Origin: Nitrospira sp.
GTDB lineage: Bacteria > Nitrospirota > Nitrospiria > Nitrospirales > Nitrospiraceae
DNA length: 64,000 nucleotides
Reading direction: 5' to 3'
Assembly: GCA_018242685.1 (NCBI GenBank)
Contig: JAFEBM010000015.1
Location: 1 to 64,000, forward strand
Shown: positions 41,801 to 49,700 of the stretch, in pieces
Position numbering within the stretch: position 1 is the stretch's first letter
Layout: each line of letters starts with the position of its first letter
Notes under the pieces: generated by a model
Seen by the model: only the letters and a program-made list of their open reading frames with translations
Database searches by the model: none
What the model was told of the DNA's origin: nothing
Made by a program: the position numbers and the translations under genes

Positions 41801-43702
41801 GAAGATCAGCCTGGGCAGCGCCGGTTGGTTGGTTACGTGACACCGGATGGCCCGGAAACGTTGGATCTCCAAGAAGTGCGGCGCCGACTCCAAGACACGT
41901 TGCCGGAATATATGGTTCCGAGTTCCTTCGTCGTTCTGGACACCTTGCCGCGAACCGCGAACGGAAAAATCGACCGCAGAGCGTTGCCCGTGCCGGACCT
42001 TGCCGGACAGGAGGAGCGGTCCTACCAGCCTCCGGCTACGCCGGCAGCGGCGGCACTCGCGAAAATTTGGGAAGAAGTGTTGGGGTTGTCGCAGGTCGGC
42101 ACGCAGGAGAACTTTTTCGAACTGGGCGGTGATTCCATCGTAAGCCTACAAGTGATTGCCCGGGCTAAACAGGTCGGACTGATGCTCAGCCCCCGCCAGA
42201 TCTTCCAACATCAAACTGTGGCCGAACTTGCGGCGGTGGCTGGACAGGAAGCGGTGGTCGTGCTGGAGGCGGAGCAGGGAGCGATCACGGGGGAGGCAGC
42301 ATTGACACCCATTCAATGGGCCTTTTTCGAATTGCCGCTGGCCAATCCACACCACTGGAATCAATCGGTCTTGCTGGAAGCGAAAGAGCCGCTCGTGGAA
42401 TCCGCCTTGGAGACTGCGGTGGCGACGCTCATCGCTCATCATGACGCGCTGCGGCTTCGATTTGTCCGGTCGAGCGACGGTTGGCGCCAGTCGCATGCGC
42501 CGATTCCGCCGGGGCCCTTTGTCCGCCGGGTGAACCTGGCCACGCTATCCGATTCGGAACGCCGTGCGTCGTTCGAAGCGGAGACCACACGGTGGCAAGG
42601 GAGCTTGAACATTTCGGAAGGACCACTTGTGCAAGTGGTCTGGTTCGAAATGGGGAAAGCTTCGTCTGATCGGCTGCTGATTGCGGTGCATCATCTCGCA
42701 GTGGACGGCGTTTCTTGGAGAATCCTTCTGGAGGATCTGCAGACCGTCTATCGACAGACATTGGAAAACCGTCCGACACACTTGCCGCCCAAAACGACTT
42801 CCTTCCGCGAGTGGGCCGAACGGCTACGCCGATATGGCGAGGCCGAAGTCATGAACGATCCGTCGTCGGCCGTCTGGCTGACGGTCCAAGAGGAGGGATC
42901 CATCGTGCTGCCTGCAGACGATCCAGCCGGCAGCGATCGAGAGGCGGTGGCCGAGACGCTGGCGGTGTCGTTAGACGACCGGGACACGCAGGCGTTGTTA
43001 CATGAGGTATCTGCCGCATACGGAACGCAGTTCAACGATGTCCTGTTGACGGCGTTGGCGCAGACCCTCAGCCGATGGACGGGCCTCGGGCGTGTGACGG
43101 TCGATCTCGAAGGGCATGGGCGAGAGAACTTGTTTCCTGAGCTGGACGTCTCGCGCACGGTCGGATGGTTCACCAGCGTCTTCCCCATAACCTTGGACGT
43201 GACGCGCTCGGAGTCGCCAGGAGAAGCGCTCAAGACGGTGAAGGAACAACTGCGGAAAATTCCAGGCAGCGGTATCGGTTACGGCATCGTTCGGTATCTG
43301 ACGAAGGAGGGCCTCGATGCAGTCAAGACGCTCCCTGCGGCGCGAGTCCCGGTGGGATTCAACTATCTCGGACAGTTCGATGCGGTAGCCACGGACGAGT
43401 CGCCCTTCGTTCTGTCTGCGGAATCGGTCGGCAAGGAACATGATCCCCGCAATCCGATGGAATACGAGCTGGATATCAATGCGTCGGTCGTGAACGGACG
43501 CCTGGAAGTCATGTGGACATACAGTCGTGAGCGCTATCGTCCCGGCACGATCACATCTCTGGCGACGGCATATGTAAAAAATTTGCAGATGTTGATCGCG
43601 CATTGCCTGTCTGCCGATGCCGGCGGCTATACGCCGTCCGATTTTCCAAATGTGGAATTGGAGCAGGACGCGTTGGATGCGATCTTGGAGCAAATGAGCT
43701 GA
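35831..43702 (+). CDS. NRPS: C - A(Dab) - T - C - A(Dab) - T - E
   Basis: The product is 2623 residues. The first C domain is of the LSPMQEGMLFH subclass with HHILLDE at 147 (the usual Gly is Glu). A1 reads DIWELTADDK (Dab), carrier Ser1031. The second C domain is SFAQQRLW type with HHIVSDG at 1223. A2 reads DIWELTVDDK, a Dab-like code with one change, carrier Ser2102. It ends with an epimerisation domain (HHLAVDG at 2287; GFNYLGQFD near the end), so the second Dab should be D-configured. The GTG start has TAGGAG close upstream. The two A domains share long, nearly identical nucleotide stretches, for example around 37840 and 41070, suggesting duplication or gene conversion. Confidence 0.93.
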   Translation: MAKSALPEHIDSIYPLSPMQEGMLFHTLMNPGTGIYLMQNRYLLAGDLNYDAFVRAWDLVLDRHPVLRTSFVWKNQKRPLQAVHKRVDVPIVSLDWRGRTRSEQIARLDAELEAELREGFDFAKAPLMRLWLIRLADDRYQFVHSFHHILLDEWCISLLLMDFLGHYGSLVRGEGLTREKPRPYRDYIAWLQKQDINAAESFWRGYLTNFPTPTPLSYDRLPEGLADQNENAADHCLYLSAETSATLVDLAQRHRLTVNTFFQGAWALLLSYYSSEREVLFGVTVAGRPTELRGVESILGLFINTLPLRVSMQPDRSLMEWLKDLLAENVLVRQYDYAPLVQMQRWSEVPRGEALFHSLFVFENAPVDRELCEGRIIFKGEEEQYRVHTNYPLTVMGWPGRELGLKISYDKRLFDADTTSRMIRHLKRLLEAMAERPTARLADLSPLKQDERRQLLTEWNPEVEAAGEEQSESLQRLFEDQVERCPDAVAVECLEEKATYRELNRRANRVAHVLAEAGVGPDTIVALLDNRSIDLLTMILGVFKAGGAYLPLDPHHPLSRLTQILKLSRSPVVLTSQDYLARLQRAVAQIDEASRPWLMPIEQILDEVGREDNPGDQGQSEHLAYVIYTSGSTGVPKGAMVTRRGMLNNIRSKVSGLALEPTDIIAQTASQCFDISVWQFLTALTCGARTNIVPDDISRDPFHLLTHLERRDITILETVPALLQGLLEAASEAGSGTAPRLEKLRWVLPTGETLPPMVCRQWLARYPAIPLLNAYGPAECADDVAVHPILEPPAADTTHMPIGHPIEGIRLHILNAWLEPVPPGVPGELYAAGVGVGRGYLQDPARTAEVFLPDRFGSEPGARMYRTGDLARSRRDGAIEFVGRVDQQIKLRGFRIELGEIETHLLSSPLIREAAVLLHTDSRGEKRLAAYFVGREKEGLNVSTLRDLLQAQLPEYMVPTAFVPLSMLPRTPNGKIDRLALEALDLGDQFARLYTAPRTATEEILAGIWSDVLGVEQVGAHDDFFELGGHSLLATQIMSRLRSTFHVELSLRTVFESTSIAALAAAVDRARKDGAATQSPPLVPVAHTGPLPTSFAQQRLWFLAQLEPDSPFYNLPAGFRLRGKLDVDLLTAGLNQVIARHEALRTVFQETDGQPAQIVLPSVTIEIPVVDLRDVPAEERPALLIKQTKSEAQRIFDLTGGPLVRARVWRIEEEEYVLLMTLHHIVSDGWAMDVLIRELVTYYQAGLSGQPAALPPLPIQYADYAVWQRDWMQGAVLETQLAYWKNRLGDAPAALELPTDRPRPTVQTYRGACCELVVPGELLQQITAFSRRHGLTLYMTLLTAFTALLHHYSGRTSILVGSPVANRLRIEVEEIIGLFVNTLVLRTDIPDNPRWIDLLDRVRREVLDAQTHQDLPFEHLVDALQPERNLSHSPLFQVMFTVQTPAEQSMETPGLQVDNMEIDPGTALFDLSLDMVVAPNRLSGSFEYNTDLFDERTVRRFADGFLEILTFMVGKPEGRVQDVPPVTERERRLQLVDWNNVPGPDLTLDYVTRFAAQVERTPESPAVVCRKRSWSYRELYRRAGKTSAALAAAGVGPDSVVAVLGERSPALLAMILGVLEAGGAYLPLDPRHPQQRMVQILKLSRPLILLVTREWEARAADLLNELPADRQPRLLIIEQVMDQDIELADPRPKRPAGRLAYLIYTSGSTGTPKGVMIEQDGMLNNILYKLKSLEMTADDVVAQTASQCFDISVWQFLTALLCGARVHIVPDDVAHDPTALLYHLDETGITIIEPVPAVLQGFLTIDDDVPALARVRWVLPTGEALSSALSRRWFARYPTIPLMNVYGPAECSDDVATHVICSPSDDADRPVPIGRPVPGLCLYILNRHLTPVPVGTAGELCVGGVGVGRGYLRDPERTAAAFVPDPFGSDAGARLYRTGDLARYRKDGTIEFVGRADHQVKIRGYRIEPGEIEAKLLEQRAVLEAVVMVREDQPGQRRLVGYVTPDGPETLDLQEVRRRLQDTLPEYMVPSSFVVLDTLPRTANGKIDRRALPVPDLAGQEERSYQPPATPAAAALAKIWEEVLGLSQVGTQENFFELGGDSIVSLQVIARAKQVGLMLSPRQIFQHQTVAELAAVAGQEAVVVLEAEQGAITGEAALTPIQWAFFELPLANPHHWNQSVLLEAKEPLVESALETAVATLIAHHDALRLRFVRSSDGWRQSHAPIPPGPFVRRVNLATLSDSERRASFEAETTRWQGSLNISEGPLVQVVWFEMGKASSDRLLIAVHHLAVDGVSWRILLEDLQTVYRQTLENRPTHLPPKTTSFREWAERLRRYGEAEVMNDPSSAVWLTVQEEGSIVLPADDPAGSDREAVAETLAVSLDDRDTQALLHEVSAAYGTQFNDVLLTALAQTLSRWTGLGRVTVDLEGHGRENLFPELDVSRTVGWFTSVFPITLDVTRSESPGEALKTVKEQLRKIPGSGIGYGIVRYLTKEGLDAVKTLPAARVPVGFNYLGQFDAVATDESPFVLSAESVGKEHDPRNPMEYELDINASVVNGRLEVMWTYSRERYRPGTITSLATAYVKNLQMLIAHCLSADAGGYTPSDFPNVELEQDALDAILEQMS

Positions 43703-43714
43703 CTTGGAGCAGAC

Positions 43715-46700
43715 ATGAGAAAAAAAAAGGACATCGAGTCAATCCACTATCTCTCTCCGCTCCAGGAGGGACTGCTCTTCCATGCTGTGTCCGACACGAA
43801 CACGGATCCATATTTCACACAGACCGGTTTCGTCATCGAGGGAGAGCTGGATCTCGATCCGTTCGAGCAGGCATGGCAAAAGGTGATGGAACGTCATCCG
43901 ATCCTTCGAACCGGCTTCGTCTGGGACAGCGTCAAACAGCCTATGCAGGTTGCGCGGCGCGGCATGCGGGTCCCGCTGCAGATCCTTGACTGGCGGACCT
44001 GCAATGGCCGGCAGCGGGATGAAGCTTTGGCGCGGTTTCTGAGCGACGATCGTCGGAAGCCGTTCGATTTGCTGACGCCGCCCATGATGCGGCTCACACT
44101 GATCCGAATCGAAGACAATTGCTGGTATTTCATCAACAGCCACCACCATATCCTGTTGGACGGTTGGAGTGTGGCGCTGCTGCTCAAGGACGTCTTGACC
44201 TATTACGACGCACTGACGAATAAGCGGCTGCCGGTATTGTCACCTGTGAGGCCTTACTCAGAATATCTGAGCTGGCTGCAGAGGCGTAATCTGGATGCGG
44301 CTGAGACATTCTGGCGAACGAGCCTGACGGGTTTCACGACGCCGACCGCGCTGCCCCTGGAGTCGCCGCAATGCGTGGCTTTGGAAGAACTGAAATCCCT
44401 CCCGTACGCGGAGCAGGAAGTGCGGCTGTCGAAGGCAGAAGTCGAAACATTGACCGCTGCCGCCAAGCGCCATCGGCTCACCTTGAACACGTTGGTGCAA
44501 GGGGCGTGGTCGATCTTGTTGCACCGATGCACCGGGGATCGGGAGGTGCTTTTCGGCGCGACGGTCTCCGGCCGGCCGGCGGAGCTCCCCGGTTCGGATG
44601 TCATGGTCGGACTGTTCATCAATACGCTGCCGGTGCGGGTTTCCATCCCTCCCGACGCGAAGCTAGGGGACTGGCTTGGCTCGCTGCAGGAACAGAATAG
44701 CCTCCTGCGGCAATACGAATGGACGCCTCTGTCAAAAATCCAGCGCTGGAGCGATGTGCCGGGCGGTCAGCCGTTGTTCAACAGTATCGTTGTCTTCGAA
44801 AGCTATCCCGAAGACGAAAGCGATACGGATCAGCTCGGTTTGCGAATCACTCCTATGGCACCTCACTGGCAGGATGCCGAGTATGTCTTGACGGCAGGGC
44901 GCAACAACTACCCGTTATCACTGATGGTCGAGCCTGCTGCGCAAGTGCGGTTGATTCTCTCCTATGCACGTGAGCGGTTTGCACATAAAGACATCACGCG
45001 TCTCCTTGGTTACTACCGCACGTTATTGATGGCGATAGCGGAGCGGACAGAAATTCGTTTGGAGGAACTGTCTCCGCTGAGCGACGCGGAGCGAAGCCGC
45101 CTTCTGACGGACTGGAACCGCACCACGGTTCTCGTGGATGGAGCATGTGTCCACGAACGGATTGAGCGGGTGGCGCATGAACAGCCGGCTGCCGTGGCCG
45201 TCGTCTATGAGGGGGAGTCTTTGACCTATGGAGAACTAGACTCCCGAGTGGACCAGCTTGCGAGGTATTTACAGAAGCTCGCGGTCGGTCCTGACGTGCG
45301 GGTCGGTCTCTGTGTGGAGCGATCGCTCGACTTGATCGTCGGATTGCTTGGGGTGCTCAAGGCAGGCGGCGCGTATGTAGCGCTGGACCCGAAGCTTCCG
45401 AAAGAACGGTTGGCTTTTATGCTGTCGGACAGCGGCGCACGGGTGGTCCTCATGCAGGCCGCATCCGGCGAGCTGTTCCAGGAATCGGATGTGCGGCAAG
45501 TCTATCTGGATCGCGATTGGGAGAAAATCTCGACAGGAGCTTATCAGCCGCTGCAGCGGGACGTGCGACCTGAAAATTTAGCTTACGTCATCTACACCTC
45601 CGGTTCAACTGGACGACCAAAGGGCGTCGCCGTCGAACATCGTCAGGTCGTCAACTACGTGTCCGGGCTCCTGGCCCGCCTCTCACTCGATCAGAAGGCC
45701 AGTTTCGCGACCCTGTCCACGGTCGCGGCAGATCTCGGCAACACCTCGATCTTTGGTTCACTCTGTTCCGGTCGCACGCTTCACGTGCTGTCGGTCGATC
45801 GGGGGTTCGATCCCGATGCCGTCGCGGAGTACATGGCCACCAACCGGATCGACGTGATGAAAATCGTACCGAGCCATCTGGCAGGGCTGCTGGAAGCAGG
45901 ACGATCGGAGCAGGTGCTTCCACAGCGTTGCCTGATCCTCGGCGGCGAAGCAGTTCATAGCAGCCTTGTCGAACGGATCCGAGCGCTCGCACCGGACTGT
46001 GAGATCATCAACCATTACGGACCCACGGAAACGACGATCGGAGTGCTTACCCATCGAATCGAGGCGGAATTGAATCGGCACACGGTCATTCCCATCGGAC
46101 GGCCCTTGGCGAACAGCCAAGTCTTCATTTTGAATCCGGACGGTCAGCCGACGCCGGTCGGTGTTTCCGGCGAGTTATGTATCGGCGGTGATGGGCTGGC
46201 GAGGGGTTATCTCGATCGGCCGGACCTGACTGCGGAGCGGTTTGTGCCCAATCCGTTCAACGGGCGGGCCGGGGGGCGTCTGTACCGCACTGGTGATCGT
46301 GGGCGGTATCGACCGGATGGCACTGTCGAATTTCAAGGCCGCGTGGACAATCAAGTGAAGGTGCGGGGATTCCGAATCGAGTTGGGCGAAATCGAAACGC
46401 AGTTGCGGAACGATGGCCAAGTGAAGGACGCCGTGGTGGTCGTGCGCCCCGAGGCCGACGGCACGAAACAACTTGTCGCTTATGTCGCAGCCCCGGCCGA
46501 TCTTGATCTGGATTCGGTTCGATCCCGTCTCGCTGTCCATTTGCCGGACTATATGATTCCTTCGACCATTACCGTGCTGGAGGCACTTCCTCTGACTGCC
46601 AACGGCAAGATTGATCGAGCGGCGCTTCCCGACCCGGAACAGGCACAGACACCACGGAACGGTACCTACGTCGCGCCCCGGAGCGATATCGAAACGACGC

Positions 46701-49700
46701 TTGCCCAAATCTGGGCGGATGTCCTTCATCTGGATCGTGTGGGCATTCACGACAACTTCTTTTCGATCGGCGGCGATTCGATCCGCAGCCTTCAAGTCGT
46801 CGCGCGCGCACACAAGTCCGGCATCAAGTTGACGCCCAAACATCTATTCGAGCATCCGACTGTGGCGGCGGCTGCGGCCGTGGCGGCGACCGCGCGTGCT
46901 GAGGCTGCCGGGGGCTCCGTGACGAAGGATTATTCTTTGAGTGGGCTTGAACCGGCCGAGATCGAGGCCTTATTCCCTGACAGGAGCGCGATCGAAGATC
47001 TCTATCCATTGACCCCGATGCAGGAAGGCATGCTGTTCCATACGCTCTTGAATCCCGGTTCCGGCATGTATCTCATGCAGCAGCACTACACGTGGAACGG
47101 GCCCTTGAAACTCGACCGGCTCGTCGAGGCCTGGGGGCGGGTCATCGACCGGCACCCTATTCTGCGAACCGCCTACATTTGGAAAGATCTGAAGCGGCCG
47201 CTGCAGGTCGTACAGCGCCGAATCGATCTCAAAGAAGCCGTTTACGCGCTGGACTGGCGCGACTCTTCCGCTGCCGAGCAAAAGGACCGTCTTATCCGCA
47301 CGCTTGAGACGGAATTGGCCGAGGGATTCGACATGAGCCGGGCACCGCTCATGCGGATTCGATTGATCCGGACCGGCGAGGAGTCTTACCACATCGTCAG
47401 AAGCTTCCACCATATCTTGACCGACGACTGGTGCTTCTCGATTCTGATGATGGAAGTGTTGTCGTACTACGAGGCGTTGCTGGAAGGCCGCTCGATCGAC
47501 TTGCCGTCGCCGCGTCCCTATCGTGACTACATCGCCTGGCTTCAACGCCAGGACCTCGGCGCGGCCGAAACCTTTTGGCGCAAGGAGCTGGAGGGTTTCA
47601 GCGATCCGACCTCTCTCGGTGTCGAGCGCATATCGTCGCCGCGCCAGGAAGCGGTCTCCGAAGTCGGTGATGAATTCGGCGAGTTATCGGAACAGGTGAC
47701 TGAACGGCTGACCACGCTCGCTCAGCAACAGGGGCTGACGCTGAACACGTTCCTGCAGGGCGCGTGGGCGCTGCTGCTCAGCCGTTACAGCGACTCCAAC
47801 GATATCGTGATGGGCGTGACCGTTGCCGGGCGTCCGACGGAGCTCGAGGGCGTGGAGTCCATCGTGGGACTGTTCATCAACAGTTTGCCGTTGCGGGTAC
47901 AAATCACCCCGAGTGCTCCGGTGCTTGGATGGCTCAAGGGCCTGCTGGCAGCCAATTACCGTATCCGACAATACGAATATCCGCCGCTCGTGCAGATTCA
48001 ACAGTGGAGCGAGATTCCGAAAGGACAGGCGCTGTTCAAAAGCCTGGTCGTCTTCGAAAACGCGCCGGTCGATCCACGGCTTGGCGAGCAAGTCGGAGAG
48101 GTGAGTCTGGAGTTCGACCACGACCGTGTCCACACGAATTACCCGATGACGGTGGTCGCCTATCCCGGCCCGCGATTGGGCATGCGTCTGTCGTATGACC
48201 GGCGGTTGTTCGAGCCGGAGGCGGTGCGCCGAATGGTAGGACACCTCAGCCACCTGCTTGAAGCCATGGCGATGCAACCGGAGACGCGCCTCTGCGATCT
48301 GTCTCTTTTGAGTACTGAGGAACGGACGCAACTGCTTGTGGAATGGAATAGGACCACCGCCGAGCGGCCGGAAGAGAAAGGATTCGCCGAATTATTCGAG
48401 GTCCAGGTGAAGCGGACTCCGGCTGCGGTTGCGGCAATCGACGATGAGCGGAGCATCACCTATCAGGACTTGAATCGCGCCGCCAATCGCGTTGCTCATG
48501 CGTTGCGCCGGCGCGGCATCGGGCCGGACCGAATCGTGGCGCTGCTTCATACACGCGGTATCGACCTGTTGATTATGATTCTCGGCGTCTTGAAGGCCGG
48601 CGGCGCCTACCTGCCGCTGGATCCTCATCATCCGTCCGCGCGGGCGGCGCAGATTCTGGAAACCAGCCGTACCGCGCTGCTGCTGACGGTACGAGAGTAT
48701 GCAGCCTCGGCCGAGGCTGCTATCGCTGCCGCTCCAGAGTCCACGACGCCACTTGTTCTGTTAGATCTCTTGATGAAGGAGACAGGCGCCGACGACAACC
48801 CGCCGCGTCTGGGTACGTCCGCGAAACTGGCCTACGTCATTTTTACCTCCGGTTCGACCGGCGCCCCGAAGGGTGCGATGGTGGAAGAGCGGGGGATGGT
48901 CAACCATCTCCTCAGCAAGATTCCCGCGCTGAGCCTGTCTGAATCGGACGTCATCGCGCAGACCGCGTCGCACTGTTTCGACATCTCGGTCTGGCAGTTC
49001 CTGACGGGCCTACTCTGCGGCGCCTGCATCCGGATCCTCCCCGACGATCTCGTGCGCGATCCACAGCGGCTCCTCCGAGAAATCAAGCGGTCAGGAATTA
49101 CGGTGTGGGAAACGGTGCCGTCGCTCCTTGTCGCCGGACTGGATGGGCCGGTCGTACCGTTGTCTTCCCTGCGATGGCTGTTGGCGACGGGAGAAGCAGT
49201 GACGCCCGAGTTATGTCGGCTCTGGTTCAGCCGCTATCCATCGATTCCCTTGATGAATGCCTACGGTCCAGCGGAGTGTTCGGACGATGTTGCGGTGCAT
49301 GCGGTGACTGGTTCGCTTCCCGAGGGAGCGACCCACGTGCCGATCGGCCGGCCGATCCCTCATCTCCAGCTCTATGGGTTGGACGGGAACGGAGAACCGG
49401 TGCCTCTCGACGTGGCGGGTGAACTCTACATCGGCGGCATCGGTGTCGGGCGAGGCTATCTTAACGATCCTGCGAAGACCGCCTCTGCTTTCGTGCCTGA
49501 TCCGTTTGCAACCGAACCGGGCCTGCGTCTGTACCGCAGCGGCGATCTGGCGCGGTTTCGTTCCGACGGCACGCTGGAGTTTTTGGGACGGCGGGATCAT
49601 CAGGTCAAGATTCGCGGTTATCGCATTGAATTGGGAGAAATCGAAGCGCGAGTGGTTCAACATCCACAGGTGCAGGAAGCCGTCGTGACGGTCGAGGAAG

